Source of the DNA: Desulfosporosinus orientis DSM 765
GTDB taxonomy: Bacteria > Bacillota > Desulfitobacteriia > Desulfitobacteriales > Desulfitobacteriaceae
Assembly: GCF_000235605.1 (NCBI RefSeq)
Contig: NC_016584.1
Coordinates: 1,414,001 to 1,478,000, forward strand
Direction: 5' to 3'
DNA length: 64,000 nucleotides
The notes beneath the pieces are model-generated. The model had not been told where the DNA came from. It did not search any database and worked only from the letters and a program-made list of their open reading frames with translations. Below, piece after piece: positions 24,166-32,960 of this stretch. Within the stretch, counting starts at the first letter, position 1. Each line of letters starts with the position of its first letter. The position numbers were made by a program, and so were the translations under genes.

Positions 24166-25902
24166 GTGTCGAGCTTTAAGGAAAGAATGGATGCAGCCCG
24201 TGGGCTGGTTAAGATTGATATGATTTTAAGACATGCTAAGCTGGTTAATGTCTTTTCAGGAGAAATCCATGAAACAGATATTGGGATTCATAAAGGCACT
24301 TTCATGGGGATTGGGGGTTTTCAGGAAGCTAAACAGGAATTGGATTTATCAGGGAAGTACGTTGTTCCTGGCTTGATTGACGGACATGTCCACATTGAAA
24401 GTTCTCATCTTTGTCCGGAAGAGTTTTGCTCAATTCTTCTTTCCCATGGTGTTACAACGGCTGTTGTCGATCCTCATGAAATTGCTAATGTTTTGGGTCT
24501 GAAAGGTATTCAATATATCCTTGACAGTGTAGATAAATTGCCTTTTAATGCTTTTGTTGCGCTTCCTTCTTGTGTTCCTGCTACGGATATGGAGACTTCA
24601 GGAGCCAACCTCCAGGCTGATGATTTGAGAACCTTAGTTTCTCACCCTAGAGTAATCGGACTAGGTGAAGTCATGGATTATATGGGAGTGATCCAGGCTA
24701 AACCTGATATGGTTGAGAAACTAAGCCTGCCGGTACCGTTTTTTGATGGTCATGCGCCAGGAATATCTCCCCAGGATCTGAATGCCTATTATCTGGCCGG
24801 GATACACACGGAACATGAGTGTTCTACGGTTGAAGAAGCCAGAGAGCGTCTGCGGCGCGGCTTTCATGTTATGCTTCGAGAAGGAAGTGCTGCTAAAAAT
24901 CTCTTAGATCTGTTGCCGGCAGTTACTCCTTGTAATGCCGGACAGTGTCTTTTGGTGACGGATGATCGTCATCCGAGAGATCTAATGCAAGAAGGCAGTA
25001 TTGATCATCTAGTTCGGTTGGCGATACAAGCCGGAATGGATCCTATTCAAGTCATCCAAATGGCAACAATCAATGCGGCACGTGCAATAGGACTTAAGAA
25101 TCTCGGCGCTGTAGGACCGGGTTATCAAGCGGATTTTGTCGTCCTTGATGATCTTAACAGTTTTCAGATTCGTGAAGTATATTGGCGCGGTGTTAGGCAA
25201 AGTACAAGGAACGAGCGGCCAAAATTTCCACGCTTCAATCTTGCGGGACTTACGGATAGTGTTCACCTCGGAAACTGGTCGCCGGCTAAACTCGAAGTTT
25301 TTGCCAATGAGTATGCAAAAAATAATGTTCCGGTTCAGGTTATTGGAGTTCAAGCCCATTCCTTGGTGACCACTGCTTTGATACGGAACTTACCGGTTTG
25401 CGATGGTCTTGTACATGCTGACCCGGAGCAAAAAGTTGCTAAACTAGCTGTGCTTGAGCGGCATCGTCAAACAGGTAATGTTGGGCTTGCATTTGTCCAA
25501 GGATTAGGCTTAAGAAAAGGGGCTATTGCCTCAACGGTTGCTCATGATTCACATAACTTAGTGGTTGTGGGGATGAGTGACAATGAGATGAATTTAGCCA
25601 TCAAATCCTGTGTTGAGATGGGGGGAGGCCTTTGTCTTGTGGATGGTCAAAAAGTCATTGGAAAGCTTCCTTTACCTATTGCCGGATTAATGACGGATCA
25701 AAATGCTGAAGAAGTGGCACAGAGTTTAAGTGAATTGCACGACAGTGCTTTAAGCCTTGGTATTAGTGAATTAGTAGATCCTTTTATGACTCTTGCCTTC
25801 CTTTCCTTGCCAGTGATTCCAACTTTAAAACTATCGGATCTAGGTTTAGTTGATGTCGAACATTTTTGCTTTACTAAAACTGTCTTGACTAAGGAAATCT
25901 AG
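24166..25902 (+). CDS. ade: Adenine deaminase
   Basis: A 578-residue enzyme of the adenine deaminase (AdeC) family: LIDGHVHIESSH holds the metal-binding HxH, VDPHEIANV follows, LGEVMDYMGV and FDGHAPG carry further metal ligands, and TDDRHPRDL the metal Asp. The C-terminal domain contains VAHDSHNLVVVGMSD. The length is typical (about 580). It converts adenine to hypoxanthine and ammonia, feeding the hydroxylases of the cluster. The GTG start at 24166 follows GGAGTG by 7 nt. Confidence 0.95.
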   Translation: MSSFKERMDAARGLVKIDMILRHAKLVNVFSGEIHETDIGIHKGTFMGIGGFQEAKQELDLSGKYVVPGLIDGHVHIESSHLCPEEFCSILLSHGVTTAVVDPHEIANVLGLKGIQYILDSVDKLPFNAFVALPSCVPATDMETSGANLQADDLRTLVSHPRVIGLGEVMDYMGVIQAKPDMVEKLSLPVPFFDGHAPGISPQDLNAYYLAGIHTEHECSTVEEARERLRRGFHVMLREGSAAKNLLDLLPAVTPCNAGQCLLVTDDRHPRDLMQEGSIDHLVRLAIQAGMDPIQVIQMATINAARAIGLKNLGAVGPGYQADFVVLDDLNSFQIREVYWRGVRQSTRNERPKFPRFNLAGLTDSVHLGNWSPAKLEVFANEYAKNNVPVQVIGVQAHSLVTTALIRNLPVCDGLVHADPEQKVAKLAVLERHRQTGNVGLAFVQGLGLRKGAIASTVAHDSHNLVVVGMSDNEMNLAIKSCVEMGGGLCLVDGQKVIGKLPLPIAGLMTDQNAEEVAQSLSELHDSALSLGISELVDPFMTLAFLSLPVIPTLKLSDLGLVDVEHFCFTKTVLTKEI

Positions 25903-26087
25903 TGCTGTATCCATTAATATTGAAAATAATTGCCGCGTCTGATTTGATTCCCGAAACCGTAAGTTTAATAGGACTAAAGGGAAAAATTTTATGGAAATCA
26001 TAAATCATAAAGGTTTTTAGTGAATTTTGACGAAATAAAAGCTTTAGGCAATAATTAGACTCAATATTTGGATAGGGTGAAGATTTG

Positions 26088-27155
26088 ATGCGGTTGGTAA
26101 ATACTCGTTATGTTGAGGAAGGATCAATTTTAGCACGTCCTGTGATCAATTCTTCAGGTAAAGTTCTCTTACAGACTGGAGTTCGCATGACCGCTTCTTA
26201 TATTAAACGTTTGCAAGCTTTGGGGTATGATGTTCTTTTTATCCAGGATGACCGATTGGAAGACGTAGAATTTCATATGTCAATTACAGGACAAACTCGC
26301 GAAGTCGCTTATAAAACTATTAAACATGTTAGCAGTTATATCGAAAGTGGTCTGGAAGGATCCTTAGTGGTTGCGGATGTACGTTCTACTGTTCAGCAAA
26401 TGATTAATGATCTATTGTTTAGTGCTGATATATTAGGAAATTTAACTGAGATACAGGGGTATGATAATTACACGTTTCATCACTCCATTAATACATCCAT
26501 CCTAGGACTTGTATTAGGTATAGCTTCAGGTTATTCTGAGCAGAAACTGATTGAGTTTGGCATGGGTATTCTCATGCATGATATTGGTAAAATTTTAATT
26601 CCTGAATCAATTCTTAACAAGAAGACACCTCTGACGGAGGAGGAATTTAATAGGATTAAAGACCATACTGTGGATGGTTTTAATATTTTGCGCAAGAATA
26701 ATGATTTAAGTTTACTGTCTGCTCATGTAGCCTTCCAACACCAAGAAAAGTGGGACGGTTCCGGTTATCCTCGAGGCTTAAAAGGTAAGGAAATTCATGA
26801 ATATGCCAGACTTGCTGCAATAGCGGATGTTTATGAAGCTTTGACCAGCAAACGGGTCTACCGTAAAGCCGTCGAGCCCAATGAAGCTTTTGAGTATATT
26901 GTATCTCAGTCTAATTCACATTTTTGTCCACAAACCTTAGAAGTTTTTAAGAAACACATTGCTATTTACCCTTCAGGGTCAGGAATTCTTCTGAGTAATG
27001 GACAAAGGGGGAATGTGGTTAAACAGAATCCTGCGTTCCCCAATCGCCCTTATGTTAGGGTGTTTTATGAGAACGAAATAGAGCTTCCATCACCAATTGA
27101 CTACAATTTGGCAGAATGTCCGTCACTTATGATTGTGGCGGTAGATAACCGTTAA
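26088..27155 (+). CDS. HD-GYP domain protein (putative cyclic di-GMP phosphodiesterase)
   Basis: A 355-residue protein. Residues about 1-70 are an N-terminal region (RYVEEGSILARPVINSSGK) common in clostridial HD-GYP proteins. The HD-GYP domain spans about 110-310: HHSINTSILG, MHDIGKILIPESIL (HD), KDHTVDGFNIL, HVAFQHQEKWDGSGYPRGLKG (GYP motif) and IAADVYEALTS-like IADVYEALTSKR. It probably hydrolyses cyclic di-GMP; no receiver domain is fused. The start ATG 26088 follows AGGGTGA. It stands alone, ending at a bidirectional terminator; the 184-base upstream gap has TTGACG followed 18 nt later by ATAATT, a possible promoter. Confidence 0.92.
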   Translation: MRLVNTRYVEEGSILARPVINSSGKVLLQTGVRMTASYIKRLQALGYDVLFIQDDRLEDVEFHMSITGQTREVAYKTIKHVSSYIESGLEGSLVVADVRSTVQQMINDLLFSADILGNLTEIQGYDNYTFHHSINTSILGLVLGIASGYSEQKLIEFGMGILMHDIGKILIPESILNKKTPLTEEEFNRIKDHTVDGFNILRKNNDLSLLSAHVAFQHQEKWDGSGYPRGLKGKEIHEYARLAAIADVYEALTSKRVYRKAVEPNEAFEYIVSQSNSHFCPQTLEVFKKHIAIYPSGSGILLSNGQRGNVVKQNPAFPNRPYVRVFYENEIELPSPIDYNLAECPSLMIVAVDNR

Positions 27156-27225
27156 GGTGCTTCTTTGTTAAGTTAACACGTGTGGAGTCAGTGTCCTCGG
27201 TTACCAGCCAAATTTCTTAATTACA

Positions 27226-27282
27226 GGTAAAACAAAAGAAGCCTTTTGTGCTAAAGGACTAAAAGGCTTCTTTTGTTTTACC
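27226..27282. terminator. Bidirectional terminator between convergent genes
   Basis: A perfect 22-bp inverted repeat (arms 27226-27247 and 27261-27282) with a 13-nt loop. The arms begin GGTAAAACAAAAGAAGCC, so each strand ends in a T-rich tail, serving the HD-GYP gene (+) and the DUF255 gene (-). Confidence 0.9.
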
Positions 27283-27317
27283 CAATTTATCATAAGGAAG
27301 ATAGGGTTGTTTTTGAG

Positions 27318-29426
27318 CTAGAATTGTTCCAGGAGTCTTGCGAACTGATCTACTTCATAAACCGGTTGTTGACATGTAAAGTTCTGACATAAATAGGCTG
27401 CGGTTTGGTCCGAGGCAAGGGGATAATTCTCAATCCAAGGAACTAACTCGCCGAGACTCCCTTCTTGATAAAGTACCGATGCATAGGGGCGAAACTCGGA
27501 GAAGAAGAGGTTTCTCATCATTGAGAGCTCTTCTGAATCAAGGGACCCAGCCAGAATCAATTCTTGAGTGGGATGGAGTGCAAACTGTAGAGCTTGTAAA
27601 AAGGCTGTATATCCGGAAGGATGCGCTTCGAGAACGGTTCGAAAATCAAGAAGCTGTTGCTCTGCTTTTTCTTTCCAATATTTACTGCCTGTGAGCTGGC
27701 CAAAACGAAGCAGGTTAAGGGTAGTTATTGAGTTTCCGGAAGGAATTGCTCCATCGTAACTTTCCTTTGGACGGAAGAGAAGTTTTTCCCCATCTGAACC
27801 TGTTAGGAAATATCCTCCTCTCTGGGTATCAAAAAAGAGACGATCCTGTTCTTCTTGAAGGAGGAGTGCTGTTTGGAGAAAAAGCGGTTTTCCGCTTGCA
27901 AAGTAAAGCTCCAACAGGCCCCATATAAAGAAGGAATAATCATCTAAGTAACCCAGAATGGCTGAATCTCCTTCACGGTAACGAGCCAAGAGACGGCCAT
28001 CAACTCGTCTTAAATGAGTTAATATAAAGTCGGCGGCTTTTTCCCCTGCTTCCAGATAGGTTTTGTTGCCAAGCACTTGAGCACCTTTGGCTAAGGCAGC
28101 AATCATAAGACCGTTCCAGGATGTTAGGATTTTATCATCTTTATGGGGATGAATTCGTTTTTCTCGGGCAGAGAAGAGAGCTTGGCGGGCACTTTCCAAG
28201 GATTTGATAACATCCACTTCTGCTAAGGAACTTTCCTGGTCTAGCTTGTGGATATTGCCTTGTAACAGATTAGGGATACTCTTTCCTTCGAAGTTCCCTT
28301 TGGCAGAAATGTCATAGACACTGCAATATTTTTGAGCTGTTTCCATATCCAGAACTGCTTCAACTTCTTGGGGAGTCCAGACATGGAATTTGCCTTCTTG
28401 GTCCTCGGCATCGGCATCTTCTGCAGAATAAAAACCACCTTCAGGTGAAGTCATGTCACGAAGCACATAGGTGAAAATATCCTGAGCTACTTTGGCATGC
28501 TCTGGGGAGTGAGTGACTTGAAAGCTTTCTAAGTAGGCTAGAGCAAGTAATGCATTATCATAGAGCATCTTTTCGAAGTGAGGAATCAGCCATTTTTCAT
28601 CCGTACTATATCGGGCAAAGCCAAAGCCGATATGATCATACATGCCGCCTCGTGCCATTCCGTTAAGAGTTTTGCGAACCATTGCTAAGGCATTGCTCTG
28701 AGGATGATTCTCGGCATAGCGAAGAAGAAAGGTCAGAGTATGTGGAGAGGGAAACTTAGGAGCTCGCCCAAATCCTCCATAGCGTGGATCAAAGTTTTGT
28801 TCAAGGGCAGCATAGGCTTTATCAATAACATCTTTTTCCCATGCCTTGTTGGAGTCGGAAGTATTTTGACTATTATCGATAGGAGTCGAGGCTTTCTTGG
28901 GTAAAGCAAGTCCTGATTGGACGGCAGCCACAATCTGATCGGCAGATTCTCGCAGTTTGTTCTCACTCGTTCTCCAGAGAGTTCCCACTTGTTCTAAGAG
29001 TTCCATGAGCCCGTGATATCCATGGTGTTCTGTTTTGGGGAAATACGTTCCTGCGAAAAATGGCTTTTTCTCGGGAGTCATAATAATAGTGAGGGGCCAG
29101 CCGCCTGATCCGGTAAGTGCTTGGCAAAAGGCCATGTACATATGGTCAACATCCGGGCGTTCTTCCCGGTCTACTTTAATTGAGATAAACCAGCGATTAA
29201 GTAAAGCTGCAACGGCTTCATCTTCAAATGATTCACGTTCCATGACGTGGCACCAGTGACAAGTGGAATAGCCAATACTTAGGAATATAGGCTTGTTTTC
29301 TCTTTTTGATAGGGTGAAAGCTTCCTCTCCCCAGGGGTACCAATTAACAGGATTATACGCATGTTGCAAGAGATATGGACTTTTTTCGTTTATCAGTCGA
29401 TTTGTTGGTTTACTACTATTCACCAT
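27318..29426 (-). CDS. DUF255 / YyaL family thioredoxin-domain protein
   Basis: A 702-residue protein of the thioredoxin-domain (DUF255, SSP411/YyaL) family. The N-terminal block [20 protein letters not shown] and [17 protein letters not shown] (CxxC thioredoxin-like motif) are diagnostic; the remaining ~500 residues are an (alpha/alpha)6-type barrel with [17 protein letters not shown] and [14 protein letters not shown]. Molecular role is not established; homologues are soluble. The start ATG at 29426 (reading leftward) has GGAGGT 4 nt upstream; the upstream TTG lies before this site. Its 5' end and leader are duplicated in damaged form at 37759-37985. Confidence 0.93.
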   Translation of the reverse strand: MVNSSKPTNRLINEKSPYLLQHAYNPVNWYPWGEEAFTLSKRENKPIFLSIGYSTCHWCHVMERESFEDEAVAALLNRWFISIKVDREERPDVDHMYMAFCQALTGSGGWPLTIIMTPEKKPFFAGTYFPKTEHHGYHGLMELLEQVGTLWRTSENKLRESADQIVAAVQSGLALPKKASTPIDNSQNTSDSNKAWEKDVIDKAYAALEQNFDPRYGGFGRAPKFPSPHTLTFLLRYAENHPQSNALAMVRKTLNGMARGGMYDHIGFGFARYSTDEKWLIPHFEKMLYDNALLALAYLESFQVTHSPEHAKVAQDIFTYVLRDMTSPEGGFYSAEDADAEDQEGKFHVWTPQEVEAVLDMETAQKYCSVYDISAKGNFEGKSIPNLLQGNIHKLDQESSLAEVDVIKSLESARQALFSAREKRIHPHKDDKILTSWNGLMIAALAKGAQVLGNKTYLEAGEKAADFILTHLRRVDGRLLARYREGDSAILGYLDDYSFFIWGLLELYFASGKPLFLQTALLLQEEQDRLFFDTQRGGYFLTGSDGEKLLFRPKESYDGAIPSGNSITTLNLLRFGQLTGSKYWKEKAEQQLLDFRTVLEAHPSGYTAFLQALQFALHPTQELILAGSLDSEELSMMRNLFFSEFRPYASVLYQEGSLGELVPWIENYPLASDQTAAYLCQNFTCQQPVYEVDQFARLLEQF

Positions 29427-29490
29427 AGTGACCTCCAAATTTAAATTTTACTACTTTTAGTATGTCAATTTGAAGGACATTTATAGGGTG
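29247..29490. repeat. Direct repeat copy A: 5' end and leader of the DUF255 gene
   Basis: About 240 bases that recur, slightly diverged and with a 19-bp deletion, at 37759-37985 in the same orientation. Matching stretches include the ribosome site and the leader up to TTATAGGGTG, where similarity stops in both copies. Confidence 0.85.
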
Positions 29491-29749
29491 AATATATGGG
29501 CGATGCGCTGCTCCAAAAAACTTATACTGTCGATTTTCTAACAAAGAAACTTGTGTTAAATACCGGACATGCTGCCCAGTATTATGTAGAGGATAGCCAT
29601 GAAGCGATTATGCTAGGGAAAGTAAGCTACTGGATAAGTTTGATGGGATTCGTTTGGGAAATTAGTTGAGAGGTTAGAGTTGAGTCGCTTGCTGAAGTGG
29701 AGTTTGTGTTTAAAATACGGATTGAGGAGAGAGAGGTACTTGGTTAGGG
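29488..29749 (+). pseudogene. Relic of a large serine recombinase (C-terminal part)
   Basis: From about 29488 the frame reads [17 protein letters not shown], then LTKK, then [14 protein letters not shown], which I recognise as the recombinase-domain segment of clostridial phage/transposon-type serine recombinases (typically ...[17 protein letters not shown]..). The similarity ends at HEAI, followed by unrelated residues and a stop at about 29667; after it the frame gives EVEFVFKIRIEEREVLG, which may be the recombinase C-terminus, implying an internal deletion. It has no N-terminal catalytic domain and cannot be functional. It abuts the end of the duplicated DUF255 leader. Confidence 0.65.
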
Positions 29750-30034
29750 GAAGTTCATTCACAAAAATTGTAGATTCCTATGATACAAATACTATGCCAC
29801 GCATAGATTAAGGTTTTTGGCTAAGGTGCAGGAATATTAGAGTTTATTTAAGTATTTTCCGAATTATTATCGATCTAATTAGAGGAAATCAAAGAAAGCC
29901 GTAGAAATTTTTATTTAAAAGGGCTGGAAGATTGTTGATATTGTGGAATTTGCGTTTCCCTATAAATTTAGCTGGATAATTGACGAGTTTCATTATCTTC
30001 ACAGACAGGAATTTATATATTATGAGGTGGCGGC
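29750..30034. other. Gene-free stretch upstream of the LuxR-type gene
   Basis: AT-rich, no open frame of interest and no clear promoter. It ends with the GAGGTGG ribosome site of the next gene. Confidence 0.6.
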
Positions 30035-32662
30035 ATGAAAAGAAAGGTTATTCCCTTAAATAATTTTACACTCAAGGTTCCTTTGCTTCAGACTAAGCTG
30101 CAAATGCCGCGCAGCTTGTCTAGCTTGGTGGAACGTCCGCGGGTCTATTCCCGTTTGGACGGGATGGTACAAAACGGACTCACCTTGGTGACAGCCCCTG
30201 CAGGGTTCGGCAAGACAAGCGCCGTGGCTCAGTGGGCCGGGCACAAGGGTTTGCCCGTGGCCTGGCTGTCTTTGGACGACGGCGATAACGACCCGGTGCG
30301 CTTTTGGACCTATGTTACAGCTGCCCTAAGCGGTCTTAAGGAGGGTATTGGCAGGGAAACGTCGCCCATACTGCATTCTTCAACCAATCCGCCTTGGGAA
30401 ACGATCATTTCTCTGCTCATCGACGATTTGTCGCAATTACCCTTCGATTGTGCCCTGGTCCTCGACGATTATCACGTCATCAGTGAACCCCTTGTTCACG
30501 AAACTCTCTCATTCCTGGTGCGCTACGCACCTCAGCTGCTGCATCCGATCATCGTCGGACGCACAGAACCGCCTCTGCAGATGTCCCGCCTCAGGACCGT
30601 CGGACAGGTGGCGGAATTGACCGTTCGTGACCTCGTCTTTGCCACCGGGGAAGTGGCGGCCTTCTACAGTCAGAAAAACATAGATCTCACCGGCGAGGAG
30701 GCCGAAACGTTGACACACCGTACCGGAGGTTGGGCCGCCGGGATGCAGATGGCGGCTCTGTCTTTGCTGGAAGGCGGTGACAAGGCCGCGGTGATTAAGC
30801 GATTCGGGGGTAACAACCGACTTCTTGCCGGCTACTTTATGGAAGAGGTATTCGACGGGTTTGCGCCAAATGTGCGGGAATTCCTGCTTCAGACATCCTT
30901 CTTGGGCCGTCTTTCCGGGCCGCTGTGCGACGCGGTGACCGGGATGTCTGACTGTGGAGCCCTTCTCACCACGGTAGCGCGGACATGCGGGTTTGTGGCT
31001 TGCCTGGATGAAAATGATGGCTGGTACGTCTATCACCAGCTCTTTGCCGAATTTTTGCAAGGCCTCCTTCAGAAAAGATCTTCGGCGCAGATTCCCGGCC
31101 TATATGGGAAGGCCGCCCGTTGGTGTGAGGCTGAGGGGCTGGTCGCGGAAGCCGTCGACTACTACCTGCAGGGGCTAGAATACGATCAGGCGACCAGTCT
31201 GATCGAACGACTGGTCCCGGACATGCTGAGCCGGGGCGAAATAGCGACCCTATTTCGGTGGCTCTCAGCCTTGCCGTGCGCAGTGCTGAACACAAGCCCT
31301 GGTCTGTGCGTTGCGCAAGCCTGGGCCGCCGTTGCGGCCGACCGGACTCCAGAGGTGGAGCACTGGTTGGAGCAGGCCGACTTTGCCGGCCGAGAGGCAG
31401 AGGAAAAACAGCCCGGGATGGGTGGCAAAAACAGGATGGATGTGGACAGGGCCGTCCTGAGGGCCTACCTTGCGCTCAAACGAAGAGATGTACCGGAATC
31501 TCTGCGCTGGTTGGCCCATGCAGGCCAGGCCCGGGAGAAGGTTTTCACGTCTGCGCGGAGCAGAGCATTGCAACCGCTGGAACCCAGCTTGCTGGGTGGG
31601 CCGCTGGGAGTGTTCGGCCACCTGAAAGAAAAGGCGCAGGCCATGGAGAACCGCAGCCACCTTAAACTCAGAAGCTTGGCTGCCCCTGCCGCACGAGCCG
31701 GTTACACACTGGTAGCCAACGCCGAGGCCCTGTACGAGTGGAACCAGATCGACGCCGCAGTCAAGAGCCTGGTGGAAGGGATGGAGGAGGCCCAAAGGGC
31801 AGAAGAGACCGGAGCTCTTATCCCAGCCCTGTTCACCCTGACCAAGATCCACCTAGCGCGCGGTGACTTGGCGGCGGCCCTAAAAGTTGCTGCAGAAGGT
31901 GAAACAAAGGTAAAAGCCCTTGGCCAGCCGCAGTGGCTGCTCCCCCTAGCCTCTCTCAAGACCCGTCTCAATCTTGCGGCGGGCGATTCGGGATCGCTCG
32001 ATGATTGGCTGGCGCATAGCCGCCTCGACGTTTATGATCGCCTCAGTGCTGCTCGGGCCTACGAGCACATCACCCTAGCTCGGGTGTTATTGGCCCGGAG
32101 ACGGGGTGAAGAGGCAGTACTGCTCCTGGATCGCCTGCTGGTATTTGCAGAGAAGGAGGAGCGTCTGCCCGGCACTATCGAAATATCCAACCTGCTGGCT
32201 ATCGCCTGCGATGCTGTGGGCCGAACGAAGCAAGGCATGGAAATTCTCCGGCGCAACTTGTCCCTGGGACGAGAGAACGGTTACCTGCGTATTTTCGTGG
32301 ACGAAGGTGCGCCCATGCTGTCCCTTCTCCAGCGGCTTGCTCGCTTAGACGGCCGAGAGCGGCAGAAGGATGAGGCTGTATACGTCCGGAGCCTGGTCAG
32401 CCTGCTGCGATCGAGTCCGCTGCTCCGCTGTTCGGGGTTTCAGGCAGCGCCGTCGTCCGCCACGGTCGAACCGCTTACGGCCAAGGAACTGAGCGTACTG
32501 CGTCTAGTTGCCAGAGGTATGGACAACCGGTCTATCGCTGGAGAACTCGGCGTCACGCTGGTGACGGTGAAGACTCATTTGAGCAGTATCTTCGGCAAGC
32601 TGGGGGTCTCCGGGCGCCGGGAGGCGGTGGAGCAGGCGAACGTGTCGGGTATTCTCCGCTAA
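30035..32662 (+). CDS. MalT-like LuxR-family transcriptional regulator (STAND ATPase)
   Basis: An 875-residue regulator. The N-terminus has a P-loop TAPAGFGKTS (about residues 53-62), WLSLDDGDNDPVRFWTYV and a LVLDDYHVI Walker B: a STAND NTPase like MalT. The middle (about 340-760) is helical TPR-like, and the C-terminus (about 805-870) is a LuxR/GerE helix-turn-helix (LTAKELSVLRLVARGM, TVKTHLSSIFGKLGV). It probably senses a ligand with ATP and activates transcription. It is clearly richer in G+C than its neighbours: bases 31141-31200 contain 36/60 G+C against 19/60 for 29881-29940. This, and recombinase and repeat relics nearby, suggest horizontal acquisition. Start ATG 30035 follows GAGGTGG. 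Confidence 0.93.
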   Translation: MKRKVIPLNNFTLKVPLLQTKLQMPRSLSSLVERPRVYSRLDGMVQNGLTLVTAPAGFGKTSAVAQWAGHKGLPVAWLSLDDGDNDPVRFWTYVTAALSGLKEGIGRETSPILHSSTNPPWETIISLLIDDLSQLPFDCALVLDDYHVISEPLVHETLSFLVRYAPQLLHPIIVGRTEPPLQMSRLRTVGQVAELTVRDLVFATGEVAAFYSQKNIDLTGEEAETLTHRTGGWAAGMQMAALSLLEGGDKAAVIKRFGGNNRLLAGYFMEEVFDGFAPNVREFLLQTSFLGRLSGPLCDAVTGMSDCGALLTTVARTCGFVACLDENDGWYVYHQLFAEFLQGLLQKRSSAQIPGLYGKAARWCEAEGLVAEAVDYYLQGLEYDQATSLIERLVPDMLSRGEIATLFRWLSALPCAVLNTSPGLCVAQAWAAVAADRTPEVEHWLEQADFAGREAEEKQPGMGGKNRMDVDRAVLRAYLALKRRDVPESLRWLAHAGQAREKVFTSARSRALQPLEPSLLGGPLGVFGHLKEKAQAMENRSHLKLRSLAAPAARAGYTLVANAEALYEWNQIDAAVKSLVEGMEEAQRAEETGALIPALFTLTKIHLARGDLAAALKVAAEGETKVKALGQPQWLLPLASLKTRLNLAAGDSGSLDDWLAHSRLDVYDRLSAARAYEHITLARVLLARRRGEEAVLLLDRLLVFAEKEERLPGTIEISNLLAIACDAVGRTKQGMEILRRNLSLGRENGYLRIFVDEGAPMLSLLQRLARLDGRERQKDEAVYVRSLVSLLRSSPLLRCSGFQAAPSSATVEPLTAKELSVLRLVARGMDNRSIAGELGVTLVTVKTHLSSIFGKLGVSGRREAVEQANVSGILR

Positions 32663-32777
32663 AACTGAGCAGATAGAAAGTTGGAATTTAGAACAGGTCG
32701 AAAAATATCTTGTTTCTTATACCTTTTTGCCACTCTTCTCATACCTGGTATGATGGCAAACCAAAACCCACATGGTA

Positions 32778-32810
32778 AAATGCACTCGGCAGTGAATGTC
32801 GGGTGCATTT
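32778..32810 (+). terminator. Weak hairpin after the LuxR-type gene
   Basis: AAATGCAC and GTGCATTT form an 8-bp stem around a 17-nt loop, followed by TTACTATTTATA. It is the only terminator-like structure in the 32663-32960 gap. Confidence 0.35.
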
Positions 32811-32960
32811 ACTATTTATACTTAGCCTGCTGCTGCCGCAAGATCGGCTGCAGGTGTTTAGACATTTGTGTTGTTTGCAAGGCTGCATATCAGAATTATC
32901 TTTAACTTCAAGGGATAATCAAAACAGTCTAAATCAAAACATAGAAAGTGGTGGATAATA

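Noticed and set aside
32681-32905. 74-residue open frame after the LuxR-type gene
   Set aside because: Cys-rich low-complexity translation without a ribosome site; it overlaps a hairpin and has no coding character.
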